The notes: a model not told the origin generated them from the sequence alone. DNA of 33,167 bases from an uncultured Clostridia bacterium (GCA_946407465.1 CAMJOD010000010.1:1-33167); one strand, 5' to 3'. Shown: positions 14,701 through 23,955, counted from the stretch's first letter. Program-made: numbers and translations.

Positions 14701-15756
14701 TTCCGCAAGCTGCGCGTTGGCTTCCGCCCGTTGCTCCTCGGTGCTGTCGGGATTGGACAGCGTTGCGAGTGCGGCAAGATATTGTTCGTTTATAGAATTA
14801 AGGTTCTCCAGCCTGCCGACAAGCTCGTTTTTCTCCCTGAGCAAATCGTCATAGGTTGTCTTGACAGTCAATAACGCCTGATAGGTCGCCTCGAGCAACT
14901 GCTTGGTGGTGGCGAGGGTAGTCTTTTGGTCGAGCAGCTCCATTTTTGCGGAGATAATCTTGCTCTTGCCGTTGTCCGCTTCCTTTTGCGCGGCGGCAAG
15001 CTGCTCCACAAGCGCTGCCTGCTCCTTGTTTATCGTGTCGAGCGAGTCGGTGATGACCGCCGCTCCCTCCTGCGCCTGTGCGGCGTTGTCCTCCAACTCC
15101 TTTTTGGCGTCCTTGATCTTCTCCTCCGCTTCGTCAAACCGGCTGTCCAGCGCGGCGGTTATCTTTTTGTTGAGCGCGTCGAGCTTTTTTTGCGAGAGGA
15201 CAACGTTCTCCTTCTCGACCACAACGCCTCCGTCGGAAACCGAGGCAATGCCGTCGATTCCCTCCAAGCGGTTGAGGAGTGTTTCGCTTACAAAATCGGA
15301 GATACCGATTCTGTCCTTGCCCTCATAGTCCACCGCCATCATGGCAACCGGCAGAATATTCGGGTTAATCTTGATCAAATACGGGCTGCCGACCGCATCG
15401 TCCCAGTTGTCGGACAGGGTGTCGAGCGCGGCACGGACGTCGATGGTGGCGGTGTTCATGTCGGTGCCGTCGGCAAATTCGATGATGCACATGGAATAGC
15501 TGTCGCTCGAGGTGGAGCGCACCTGCTCCACGCCGTCAATCACCGCAACGGAGGACTCCAAGGGCTTGGTGACAACGGTTTCGACGGTCTCGGGATTCTG
15601 TCCCGGATAGGTGGTGAGCACCAGCGCATAGGGTAAATCCATATTCGGCATCAGGTCGGGCGTCATTTTCAAAAAAGAAACAACACCCAAAACCATTACC
15701 AGCACCACCGCCACAAAGATGGTCATCGGCTTTTTTACACTGAATTTAGATAACAT
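11716..15756 (-). CDS. RND-family efflux permease with large coiled-coil insertion (SwrC/AcrB-like)
   Basis: This 1346-residue protein is a proton-driven exporter of the HAE1/AcrB superfamily; members are usually about 1030-1050 residues. TM1 is at 12-30 (MTIFVAVVLVMVLGVVSFL), TM2-6 follow the first extracellular domain (LLMGAALAIIILLLFL; AIGVGMLVDNSVVVIENTYR with the TM4 Asp), and TM8-12 lie near the C-terminus (GIIVNNGIVLVDYIN). The excess length is a helical, Ala/Gln/Glu/Lys-rich insert at about 195-505, placed just before GILTAQNFSMPAG, so within the first porter loop. The start overlaps the end of tetR, with GGAGG inside it. No membrane-fusion or outer-membrane partner is encoded. Substrate unknown. 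Confidence 0.93.
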   Translation of the reverse strand: MLSKFSVKKPMTIFVAVVLVMVLGVVSFLKMTPDLMPNMDLPYALVLTTYPGQNPETVETVVTKPLESSVAVIDGVEQVRSTSSDSYSMCIIEFADGTDMNTATIDVRAALDTLSDNWDDAVGSPYLIKINPNILPVAMMAVDYEGKDRIGISDFVSETLLNRLEGIDGIASVSDGGVVVEKENVVLSQKKLDALNKKITAALDSRFDEAEEKIKDAKKELEDNAAQAQEGAAVITDSLDTINKEQAALVEQLAAAQKEADNGKSKIISAKMELLDQKTTLATTKQLLEATYQALLTVKTTYDDLLREKNELVGRLENLNSINEQYLAALATLSNPDSTEEQRAEANAQLAEIDKQLEPTGVKKEGLAVAIAAANAALERVNSSLVDVNQKLRELGTDTSLLDDTLNEISSRIAQINSGIEQIDTAIGGLDDNTVTVNEALATIAQQQSSADFKMSGAVATLAAKQTEVTAAAAQLSAAQGELEKSLSELTAQKDEAKKKADPNALVTIDTVSGILTAQNFSMPAGYVTDDNNNRYLVRVGDELADEKELAGLPLFDSKIDGIGVIHLSDVADVFTADNSDEIYTKVNGGDGVILSFTKQSDIATATVCDHITETAGQLEAEFDGLHFTTIYSQGDYIRIIIGSVLQNLLMGAALAIIILLLFLRDIKPTVIVAVSIPVSVVFAIVMMYFSGITLNMFSLSGLAIGVGMLVDNSVVVIENTYRLRHLGYSPVQAALNGAKQVAGAIVASTLTTVCVFLPIVFVEGITRQLFVDLALTITYSLAASLIVALTLVPAMSQRMLRKVRQPKRTGEGKILRSYEKSLRFVLRHKLVAILLVLVLLFGSGFLVLLRGFSFLPSMSNTEVQVTVQLDPNATFEETVEAAEQVNEVLREYDEFETVGVMVGGTGGMLGIAPAGGSSGSNSGTVTAYGVLKPEHIKRGGAIGKEVESKLTINGEVTVSSDASASMGAMLGDRSVQITLYGDDLKKLKATAENMAEKLGALEGIDETDSGVGATSPELKVTVDRKKAAEKGLTTAQVFQQIAAAVAGEKTSTTLKTGDGKSVDIVTVKDDAQKITADKLGSINLTYKDAEGNDKKISLARVASIDNAETMDMITRKSQKRYLTISGTVKEGYNLTDVNARAKRLFSDYELPTGFSLDYEGSDKETMEALQQLMLMMLLGVIMIYLIMVAQFQSLKSPFIIMFTIPLAFTGGFIGLLLTGFDISVISLVGFIMLCGIIVNNGIVLVDYINVLRLEGKERVEAIVEAGKTRMRPIFITALTTVLGLSVMALGIGTGAEMMQPMAIVCIGGLLYATLMTLFIIPLIYDAFNKKELRKVSEADLETVED

Positions 15757-15757
15757 A

Positions 15758-16381
15758 TTACCTCCCGGATGTTTGCAGCGCGCCGGCTTGGAGAATCGCG
15801 AGCTTGCGCCGGTAGTCGCGTCTGACCTTTTCGTATGCTTCTTCCATTACATAATAGTTGAACAGAGCGTTTTTGAGAATACCCGTCAGGATTTGCAGCA
15901 GGAGTTCAAAGTCGGTATCGTCCGGAAAACGCAGTTTTTCGCGCGAAAAATGCTTGGTGCAGTCCTTAAACTCGTCAATGCCCTTGAAGCGGTTTTTCAT
16001 GTATTCAAACACCAAATCATCATTGGCGCGCAAATTGCTCGTCAGGCGCCGCAAAACGGTGCGGTTCTCGCAGTCCTCCGAAACGGCGGCAATGGTATCA
16101 AACAGCTGCGCATAAGTGAAAAAAATATCGCCGCCGGAGCCGGACGCCGTGGTATCAAGCTTCTCCAGAACCGTTTCGACAAAGGATTTCATCAGCACCT
16201 CAATCAAATCCACCTTGTCCTCAAAATATTGATAAAAACTGCCGCGTGAAATGTCGGCGCGGCGGATGATGCGGTTGATGCTGACCTTTTCGTCGGCGGA
16301 CTCCGAAAACTCGCTGATAATCGCCGCTGTTATTCTGCGCCGCTTTTCTTCGGGCAGGTTATAAAATGTCGGTTTTATCAC
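15758..16381 (-). CDS. TetR-family transcriptional regulator of the RND pump
   Basis: This is a repressor of 207 residues. The N-terminal helix-turn-helix (about 5-55) includes RRRITAAIISEFSESADEKVSINRIIRRADISRGSFYQYFEDKVDLIEVLM, a classic TetR pattern; the C-terminal ligand domain is unclassified. The ORF track extends upstream to 16537, but AGGAGG lies seven bases before the GTG at 16381, and the extension runs through the promoter and operator, so 16381 is chosen. It lies one base ahead of the pump gene, in one operon. A 32-bp inverted repeat just after the promoter fits autorepression. Confidence 0.88.
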   Translation of the reverse strand: MIKPTFYNLPEEKRRRITAAIISEFSESADEKVSINRIIRRADISRGSFYQYFEDKVDLIEVLMKSFVETVLEKLDTTASGSGGDIFFTYAQLFDTIAAVSEDCENRTVLRRLTSNLRANDDLVFEYMKNRFKGIDEFKDCTKHFSREKLRFPDDTDFELLLQILTGILKNALFNYYVMEEAYEKVRRDYRRKLAILQAGALQTSGR

Positions 16382-16401
16382 AATTTTTCCTCCTCTGCTC
16401 G

Positions 16402-16433
16402 TGTGACAACCGGTCATATGATAGGCTGTCACA
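16402..16433 (-). promoter_or_regulatory. Inverted-repeat operator for the TetR-RND operon
   Basis: Arms TGTGACAACC and GGCTGTCACA (9 of 10 complementary) are separated by 12 bases with TCATATGA at the centre. It lies directly between the -10 box and the tetR start, ideal for repression by the adjacent TetR protein. Confidence 0.65.
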
Positions 16434-16462
16434 ATTGTAACACCACAGCGGTAACATGTCAA
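16434..16462 (-). promoter_or_regulatory. Promoter of the tetR-RND operon
   Basis: On the minus strand TTGACA (16462-16457), a 17-base spacer and TACAAT (16439-16434), close to consensus. Confidence 0.8.
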
Positions 16463-16469
16463 TACCCAC

Positions 16470-16501
16470 AAAAAATAAGGAGCCGAAATTCGACTCCTTA
16501 T
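16470..16501 (-). terminator. Terminator of the fructose PTS operon after ptsI
   Basis: On the minus strand a stem (ATAAGGAGTCGAA against TTCGGCTCCTTAT, one mismatch) is followed by a TTTTTT run. It ends fruR-fruK-fruA-ptsH-ptsI just before the tetR promoter. Confidence 0.75.
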
Positions 16502-16520
16502 CACAAAATATGACAATTTT

Positions 16521-18221
<1,701 letters not shown>

Positions 18222-18257
18222 GTGAATCACCTCTTCAAAAATTCGTTATAATGTACA

Positions 18258-18284
18258 TCAGGGAAGCGGAAGCCGCCTCCCTGA
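18258..18284 (-). promoter_or_regulatory. Intercistronic hairpin between ptsH and ptsI
   Basis: A 12-bp stem (TCAGGGAGGCGG / CCGCTTCCCTGA on the minus strand, one G-U pair) with a three-base loop has no U-run behind it. It is more likely an mRNA processing or stability element than a terminator. Confidence 0.5.
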
Positions 18285-18317
18285 GCCATATTATTTCATA
18301 CTGTGCAATGTCAGACG

Positions 18318-18581
18318 TTATTCGCCCAAGCCGCTCTCGATTCTCTCAACAGCGTCAGCCAGCGCCTCGTTCTCGTCGGGGCCGTCGCAGACCAGCTCAA
18401 TCTCGCTGCCGCACTTGATGCAGGCTGCGATGATGTTCAGCAGGCTCTTTGCGTTGTACTGGTTGCCGTTGAATTTGATGGTAACGCTGGAAGCATATTT
18501 GCCCATAGCGGTCGCAAATACGGAAGCCGGACGCATATGAAAGCCCTGTGCGTTAACGAGTGTTACTTTTTTGGATACCAT
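18318..18581 (-). CDS. ptsH: PTS phosphocarrier protein HPr
   Basis: HPr carries phosphate from enzyme I to the sugar-specific EIIA domains; 87 residues. The phosphorylated His15 lies in AQGFHMRPAS with Arg17. Ser46 in NAKSLLNI is the residue that HPr kinase modifies in Gram-positive carbon catabolite control, so this is a regulatory HPr and not the Crh type, which lacks His15. AAAGGAG precedes the ATG. It lies between fruA and ptsI. Confidence 0.96.
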   Translation of the reverse strand: MVSKKVTLVNAQGFHMRPASVFATAMGKYASSVTIKFNGNQYNAKSLLNIIAACIKCGSEIELVCDGPDENEALADAVERIESGLGE

Positions 18582-18646
18582 AAGACATTTCTCCTTTATG
18601 ATGATTTTGCAAAATAATGAACTGATTTATTATAATAGATGAAAGA

Positions 18647-20593
18647 TTATTCCTTGACGGGCTTTTTGAGAACGGCGAGCAGGAGCATGCCAATCACGGA
18701 GCCGATTACCAGTGCGAGGAAGTACATAGCGGGATTGCCGATGGTGGGCAATACGAAGATACCGCCGTGAGGTGCTCTCAGGGTGCAGCCGAACAAAGCG
18801 GACAGTGCGCCTGCGGCAGCAGAACCGACCAGGCAGCTCGGGATGACCTGCAGCGGATGACCTGCAGCGTAAGGGATAGCGCCCTCGGTGATGAAGGACA
18901 GACCCATGATGAAGTTAACGGGACCGTTCTTTCTCTCTTCGGGAGTCCAGCGGTTGCGGAAGATAGTGGTGGACAGCGCGATAGCAATCGGGGGAACCAT
19001 ACCGCCGATCATAACAGCAGCCATAATCTTGAAGGCAGGGTCGTTCGGGTCGGTGGAAGCGCCGGTGAGGAGTGCGGTTGCGGTTACATAAGCTGCCTTG
19101 TTGAACGGGCCGCCCATGTCGATAGCCATCATGCCTGCGAGCAGTGCGCATACGGGAACGAGCAGAGCAGGCTGAGAAGCCATGTAGTTAACAGCATTCT
19201 TCATGCCTTCGTTGATAACGCCCATGATGGGGTTGACAGCGCACATCATAACGGCGACGATTCCCAAGCCGGCAAGCGGATAGATGAGAATCGGCTTGAT
19301 GCCTTCGAGCGCGTGCGGCAGATGGTCGCATGCCTTTTCGAGCATCTTGAGGAGCCAGCCGGCTACGAAGCCTGCGAGAAGAGCGCCGAGGAAGCCGGAG
19401 GGAATGGCGTCAACAGCGCCGGGGTTGGCAAAGGTGTTGCCGGCTGCTGCCAGGGCGCCGCCGACGATACCGACGAGCAAGCCGGGACGGTCGGCAATCG
19501 ACATAGCGATAAAGCCTGCGAGTACGGGCAGCATGAAGTTGAATGCTACGCCGCCGATGTTCTTGAACCATGCGGATACGGGAGTACCGGTACCGAAGTT
19601 GCCGTCCTGCGTAACGCCTGCGAAGGAGTCAATCAGGAAGGCGATGGCGATGAAGATACCGCCTGCTACAACGAACGGAAGCATGTGGGATACGCCGTTC
19701 ATCAGGTGCTTGTAAAGCTTGCGTCCGAAGCTTTCGTCGCCGCCGGACGCCTCGCCGGCAGCTACCTTGTGGTCGGAATGGAATACGCCGACTTCTTTGT
19801 TAACAATCTTGTTGATGAGTTCCTCGGGCTTGTGAATGCCGTCGGCAACCTTGGTCATCAGAACGGGCTTGCCGTCAAAGCGCGCGGTCTCCACGTTCTT
19901 GTCGGCAGCGATGATGATACCGTCGCAGTTGGCGATTTCTTCCGCGGTCAAAACGTTCTTTGCGCCGCCGGAGCCGTTGGTCTCAACCTTTACGGTGATG
20001 CCCATCTTGTCGCCTGCCTTGGCGAGTGCCTCGGCAGCCATGTAGGTGTGTGCGATACCGGTCGGGCAGGCAGTGACTGCCAGCACGCGGTAGCCGCCTG
20101 CTGCGGCAGGAGCCGGAGCAGCCGCTTCATCGGGGAACTGCTTGGTTTCCTGATCGTCAATGATGTTCAGGAATTCGGTGGCGGATTTTGCCGCCTTGAG
20201 CTTGGCGGTGAAGTCCTCGTGCATGAGCATCTGCATCAGGCGAGCCAGCACCTCGAGGTGAACGTCGCCGTCCAGTGTCGCCGCGATCATGAAAATGAGC
20301 TTGACGGGAGCGCCGTCGGGAGAATCATAGTCTACGCCGTTCGGAACCGTGATAGCTGTCAGCGCCGGTGCCTTGACAGCCTCGCTCTTTGCATGGGGAA
20401 TAGCTACCTCCATACCGATAGCGGTGGTGCCCATATCCTCTCTGGCGAGAATACCCTTTTTGTACGCTGCGGTGTCAGACAGATTGCCACATCTCTCGTG
20501 CAGTTTGACGAGGATGTCAATCGCGTCTTGTTTGCTCTTGGGAGCCGCGCCGAGCGTGATTCCCTGTTTTTTGAGCAGGTCTTTAATACGCAT
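18647..20593 (-). CDS. fruA: Fructose-specific PTS permease, EIIABC
   Basis: This membrane permease imports fructose as fructose 1-phosphate; 648 residues with three fused domains in the order A-B-C. EIIA (1-150) has the active His67 in MEVAIPHAK. An Ala/Pro linker leads to EIIB (168-270) with the active Cys176 in ACPTGIAHTYMAAEAL. EIIC (about 295-640) has the multi-span transport domain, starting LMNGVSHMLPFVVAGGIFIAIAFL. This is the standard FruA layout of Firmicutes. The RBS is AAGGAGG. It lies downstream of fruK in the same operon, which fits fructose over mannose as substrate. Confidence 0.95.
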   Translation of the reverse strand: MRIKDLLKKQGITLGAAPKSKQDAIDILVKLHERCGNLSDTAAYKKGILAREDMGTTAIGMEVAIPHAKSEAVKAPALTAITVPNGVDYDSPDGAPVKLIFMIAATLDGDVHLEVLARLMQMLMHEDFTAKLKAAKSATEFLNIIDDQETKQFPDEAAAPAPAAAGGYRVLAVTACPTGIAHTYMAAEALAKAGDKMGITVKVETNGSGGAKNVLTAEEIANCDGIIIAADKNVETARFDGKPVLMTKVADGIHKPEELINKIVNKEVGVFHSDHKVAAGEASGGDESFGRKLYKHLMNGVSHMLPFVVAGGIFIAIAFLIDSFAGVTQDGNFGTGTPVSAWFKNIGGVAFNFMLPVLAGFIAMSIADRPGLLVGIVGGALAAAGNTFANPGAVDAIPSGFLGALLAGFVAGWLLKMLEKACDHLPHALEGIKPILIYPLAGLGIVAVMMCAVNPIMGVINEGMKNAVNYMASQPALLVPVCALLAGMMAIDMGGPFNKAAYVTATALLTGASTDPNDPAFKIMAAVMIGGMVPPIAIALSTTIFRNRWTPEERKNGPVNFIMGLSFITEGAIPYAAGHPLQVIPSCLVGSAAAGALSALFGCTLRAPHGGIFVLPTIGNPAMYFLALVIGSVIGMLLLAVLKKPVKE

Positions 20594-20640
20594 AAATTTA
20601 CCTCCTTGATTAATTAAATAATTTTTATTTAATGAATTGC

Positions 20641-21558
20641 TCAGCCAAACTGTTTTTCAAATTTCTCCAGCAATTCATTGATTTTTTCTTTGGTTGCCAA
20701 ACCGCTGAGGAACGCCGTGGCGTTGCCGCAGACACTGCCCAGCTTGAGAGCGTAGCCATAGTCGCCTGTCTTGACGTAGCCGGCGACAAAGCCTGCTACC
20801 ATGGAGTCGCCGGAGCCGACGGTGTTGATGACCTTTTCTTTGAGAACGCCTGCCTTGTGCTTGCCGCCGTTTTCGTCAATCAGCATAGCGCCCTCGCCGC
20901 CGAGCGAAATCAGCACGTTGCGCGCGCCGAGCTTTTGGAGCTCCTTGGCGTAATGCTCAATATCATCCTCGGTCTTGACCTCAACGTTGAAGATTTCGGA
21001 GAGCTCCTGACGGTTGGGCTTGATGAGGAAGGGATGATATTTGAGCGAATTGACAAGAAGCTGCTTGGTGGCGTCCACCACAATGCGCACATCCTTGCCG
21101 CCGATGCGCTGCATCATAATCTCGTAGGTGTCGTCGGGCATGGTGTTGGGAATGCTGCCTGCGAGAATCAGGGTGTCGCCGGGCTGAATACGGTCGATTT
21201 TTTGGAGCAGTCTTTCCAGCTCCTGTTCGTCTATGTGAGGACCCTGACAGTTGATTTCTGTCTCCTCGCCAGCTTTGATTTTGATGTTGATACGCGAAAT
21301 GCCCTCTTTGAGCTTGATGAAATCGGTGATAATGTGGTCGTTGCGAATACCGTTTTCAATCGCCTTGCCGGTAAAGCCTGCCACAAAGCCGTAGGCAGTG
21401 GAGTCCAAATCCAGCTCGGCGAGCACCAGCGAAACGTTGATACCCTTGCCGCCGAAGTAGTATTCCTCGCTTGTGGTGCGGTTGGTGATGCCGCTCGTCA
21501 GCTTGTCAAGCCGCACGATATAGTCGATTGACGGATTGAGTGTTACCGTGTAAATCAC
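20641..21558 (-). CDS. fruK: 1-phosphofructokinase
   Basis: This is a PfkB-family sugar kinase of 305 residues that phosphorylates fructose 1-phosphate to fructose 1,6-bisphosphate. Seen: TVTLNPSIDYIVRLD at the N-terminus, GGKGINVSLVLAELD, NTMPDDTYE, KPNRQELSEIFN, and the PfkB signature NTVGSGDSMVAGFVAGY with the catalytic Asp. The ORF track starts at 21630, but AGGAGG lies seven bases before the GTG at 21558, giving the family N-terminus VIYTVTLNPS. The start overlaps the fruR stop (GTGA), so translation is coupled. Confidence 0.95.
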   Translation of the reverse strand: MIYTVTLNPSIDYIVRLDKLTSGITNRTTSEEYYFGGKGINVSLVLAELDLDSTAYGFVAGFTGKAIENGIRNDHIITDFIKLKEGISRINIKIKAGEETEINCQGPHIDEQELERLLQKIDRIQPGDTLILAGSIPNTMPDDTYEIMMQRIGGKDVRIVVDATKQLLVNSLKYHPFLIKPNRQELSEIFNVEVKTEDDIEHYAKELQKLGARNVLISLGGEGAMLIDENGGKHKAGVLKEKVINTVGSGDSMVAGFVAGYVKTGDYGYALKLGSVCGNATAFLSGLATKEKINELLEKFEKQFG

Positions 21559-22310
21559 TTCATGACCTCCTTGATGACCGTTTCCTTGGCAAACCGTGAG
21601 TCGGGCATGGCGTCGGTGATGATGCAGCACTTGCGCAGCGGCGAAAACGTGACCGAAAAGACACGCCGGAACTTGGTTCTGTCCGCCAGCACAAACGCCA
21701 TGTAGGCATGGTTGACTGCCGCCTCCTTAATCATTGCCTCCTCCACATCCGGAGTGGTGAAGCCTGACTTGAAGTCAATCCCGTTGGTACCCATGAAAGC
21801 CTTGGAAAAATTAAAGTTTTTTAGATTGGCAATTGCCTCCGCACCGACTGTCGCCTCTGTTGCCGATTTGACCTTGCCGCCTATGAGGTAGGCGTTGAGT
21901 CCCTTTTGCACCAGCTTGCGTGCGTGCACGATGCCGTTGGTGACGTAGGTTGCCTGATTGTTGTCGATAAAATCAATCAATCTCGAAGTGGTTGTGCCTG
22001 CGTCAATGAAAACAAAGTCGGTATTGTTAATCAGCTGCGCACTGTAGCGTGCGATTTCGGTTTTTTCTTCGCTCATCAGCTTTTCGCGCATACTGACGGT
22101 GTCCTCATAAACACCCTCTGATTTGGTGATGGAGGTTGCGCCGCCGAATACTTTTTTCAGCTTTCCGAGCTCATCCAGCGCCGTCAGGTCGCGGCGGACA
22201 GTGGATTCGGAGATGCCCAGCATTTCGGCGAGCTCGGCGACCGTCACCGCGCTCTTCTCATTTACCATGCTCAAAATTGATTGATATCTCTCTTGAGTGA
22301 GCAAATTCAT
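21555..22310 (-). CDS. fruR: DeoR-family regulator of the fructose operon
   Basis: This DNA-binding repressor of 251 residues has an N-terminal HTH (ERYQSILSMVNEKSAVTVAELAEMLGISESTVRRDLTALDELGKL) typical of DeoR/LacR/FruR. Its C-terminal effector domain resembles sugar-phosphate isomerases (DFVFIDAGTTTSRLIDFI). In this family phosphorylated sugars such as fructose 1-phosphate relieve repression. It is first in fruR-fruK-fruA-ptsH-ptsI and overlaps fruK by four bases. The RBS is GAGGTG. It is driven by TTGACT-16-TATAAT, with a 21-23-base palindrome further upstream. Confidence 0.92.
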   Translation of the reverse strand: MNLLTQERYQSILSMVNEKSAVTVAELAEMLGISESTVRRDLTALDELGKLKKVFGGATSITKSEGVYEDTVSMREKLMSEEKTEIARYSAQLINNTDFVFIDAGTTTSRLIDFIDNNQATYVTNGIVHARKLVQKGLNAYLIGGKVKSATEATVGAEAIANLKNFNFSKAFMGTNGIDFKSGFTTPDVEEAMIKEAAVNHAYMAFVLADRTKFRRVFSVTFSPLRKCCIITDAMPDSRFAKETVIKEVMK

Positions 22311-22324
22311 TCACCTCTATGCTC

Positions 22325-22352
22325 ATTATAGCACAAATTCAATCAAAGTCAA
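22325..22352 (-). promoter_or_regulatory. Promoter of the fructose PTS operon
   Basis: On the minus strand TTGACT (22352-22347), a 16-base spacer and TATAAT (22330-22325), with TTGATTGAATTTG in the spacer as a possible repressor contact. Confidence 0.7.
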
Positions 22353-22377
22353 GCAGATTTTTGCAATTTTTCTTATT

Positions 22378-22400
22378 ATTTCTTCATATTATGAAGAAAA
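22378..22400. promoter_or_regulatory. Near-perfect palindrome upstream of the fruR promoter
   Basis: Arms TTTTCTTCATA and TATGAAGAAAA (11 bp) around one central base, 26-48 bases upstream of the -35 box. Symmetry and position suggest a protein-binding site; there is no gene ending here that needs a terminator. Confidence 0.5.
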
Positions 22401-22421
22401 ATTAGGCAATTGTTCAAAGTC

Positions 22422-22460
22422 ACAAAAACGGCGCACCTTTGTTTGATAAAAGTGCGCCGT
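22422..22460 (-). terminator. Terminator after the aldo/keto reductase gene
   Basis: A stem of ACGGCGCAC and GTGCGCCGT (extended by T/A pairs) is followed on the minus strand by TTTTTGTG. Confidence 0.75.
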
Positions 22461-22482
22461 ATCTTGCTGTTATATTATATTA

Positions 22483-23400
22483 TTAAGGTAAAATATGTCC
22501 CGAGGACAGATAGAGGCGGTACCACTCCTCACGCGTCAGCTCAATCTCCGCCGCGCGTGAAATCTCCAGCATGCGGTAATAGTTCATGGTGCCGACAATC
22601 GTCTGCATTTTTGCCGGGTGGCGCAGAATCCACGCCGCCGCAATGGTGGACTTGGTGACGTTGTACTTGGCGCTGATTTCGCCGAGCGCCCAGTTGAGGT
22701 CGGGATAGCCGTCGTTGTTGTCCACAAACGCGCCTCTGCCGCTCTGGAAGGGCGACCACGCCTGAATCGTCATATTGTTCAGCCGACAGTAGTTGAGCAC
22801 GTCGCCGCCGCGGTCAATCGCGCCCTCGGAGTTCATGTTTGCCTCCATGCCGGTCGATATTATATTAGAAAAGGGAATGCTGAACTGAATCTGGTTGGTT
22901 TGCAGCTCCTGCTTCACGCAGGTTTTGAGCAGCTCAATCTGCGAGGGCTTGTGATTGGACACGCCGAAATAGCGCACCTTGCCCTTGGTGTAAAGCTCGT
23001 CAAACGCCTTGGCGACCTCCTCCGGCTCCACCAGCGCGTCGGGACGGTGCACCAGCAAAATATCGAGGTACTCGGTGCCGAGACGCTTGAGCGTTTCGTC
23101 CACGCAGCGGATGATGTGCGCGTAGGAATTGTCATACATCCAGCCGGGCACGATGCCGCACTTTGACTGCAAAATAATCTGGTCGCGCGGTATGCCGATT
23201 TCCTTGAGGCTCTCGCCGAACATGGTCTCACATTCGCCGCCGCCGTAGATGTCCGCATGGTCAAAGAAATTGACGCCCAGCGAGATGCAGTGCCAGATGT
23301 ACTGCGGAATATCCCAGCGCTCCAGCTCCGTCAGGCGCATGCAGCCCAGTCCGATTACGGGCACCTCCAAATCGGATTTGCCGAACCGTATTGTTTTCAT
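22483..23400 (-). CDS. Aldo/keto reductase (YdhF-like)
   Basis: This is an NADPH-dependent oxidoreductase of 305 residues in the AKR TIM-barrel family; the substrate is unknown. Motifs: GLGCMRL, the catalytic Asp and Tyr in FDHADIYGGGECE, the catalytic Lys in LQSKCG and His in LLVHRPD, VRYFGVSNHKPSQIELL, and the nicotinamide-region sequence TKSTIAAAWILRHPAKMQTIVGT. The pattern best fits the YdhF subgroup. The ORF track starts at 23415, but GGGAGG seven bases before the ATG at 23400 (MKTIRFGKS) makes that the start. It overlaps the preceding gene's stop by four bases. Confidence 0.92.
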   Translation of the reverse strand: MKTIRFGKSDLEVPVIGLGCMRLTELERWDIPQYIWHCISLGVNFFDHADIYGGGECETMFGESLKEIGIPRDQIILQSKCGIVPGWMYDNSYAHIIRCVDETLKRLGTEYLDILLVHRPDALVEPEEVAKAFDELYTKGKVRYFGVSNHKPSQIELLKTCVKQELQTNQIQFSIPFSNIISTGMEANMNSEGAIDRGGDVLNYCRLNNMTIQAWSPFQSGRGAFVDNNDGYPDLNWALGEISAKYNVTKSTIAAAWILRHPAKMQTIVGTMNYYRMLEISRAAEIELTREEWYRLYLSSGHILP

Positions 23401-23816
23401 AGCGCGTCCTCCCATGCCCTTTTTCTTCTTCTGTACGGAATCAGGAGGCCGACAAAATAGAAAACAATCGCCACGCCGAACCCAATCAGGGAATAGATAA
23501 TCAGCCGCTCGGCGTTTTCGTCATGCACCTCCCCTGCAATCCAATCGCCCATTCGTGCGCTCATGCGCAGCAGATAGATAATGGCGTAGAGGAAGAAGCA
23601 AACGCCGCCCAGACGCAGCGCCGCCTGGTTGGTTTTGGGCGCATAGCCGATGACAAACGCAAAAAGAATCAAAAACGCGCTTGCCGCATAAAACAGCACC
23701 ATGCTGAGCGCACCTCTGCGCGACGTGGCGTCGTAGTCGTTCATCAGCACCAGCGAGCCGAGCATCGTGACCGGCGGCACCAGCGTCAGCACCCACAGCC
23801 AAAAATGTCTTTTCAT
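23397..23816 (-). CDS. Small integral membrane protein of unknown function
   Basis: This 139-residue protein has about four hydrophobic segments: WLWVLTLVPPVTMLGSLVL, LSMVLFYAASAFLILFAFVIGY, LGGVCFFLYAIIYLL and LIIYSLIGFGVAIVFYFVGLLI, ending in a basic tail RRRKRAWEDAL. No family was recognised. It is translationally coupled (ATGA) to the aldo/keto reductase downstream. The RBS is weak (GTGA about nine bases upstream), so the exact start is less certain. Confidence 0.75.
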   Translation of the reverse strand: MKRHFWLWVLTLVPPVTMLGSLVLMNDYDATSRRGALSMVLFYAASAFLILFAFVIGYAPKTNQAALRLGGVCFFLYAIIYLLRMSARMGDWIAGEVHDENAERLIIYSLIGFGVAIVFYFVGLLIPYRRRKRAWEDAL

Positions 23817-23919
23817 CTATAATTCACCCCGGTTTCCCGTCTTTTTTCTATATTATATACGAAAAACAACATGATTTCAAGTGGATAGAAAAAAAATTGC
23901 GTAATCCTGAAAAAAACAT

Positions 23920-23947
23920 TTGACTGTATTTTAAAACGTGCTATAAT
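23920..23947 (+). promoter_or_regulatory. Promoter of the PqqD/polysaccharide locus
   Basis: TTGACT (23920-23925), a 16-base spacer and TATAAT (23942-23947). No terminator separates the following genes, so this may drive a long transcript. Confidence 0.7.
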
Positions 23948-23955
23948 AGTGTAGT

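Noticed and set aside
18767-20617. 616-codon plus-strand ORF
   Set aside because: It lies antisense to fruA, whose domains and motifs are clear. The translation shows no family motif; it is a codon-bias shadow in GC-rich DNA.
22505-22525. GGCGGTACCACT resembling a T-box antiterminator core
   Set aside because: It lies inside the coding sequence of the aldo/keto reductase and has no associated stem structure or downstream biosynthetic gene.
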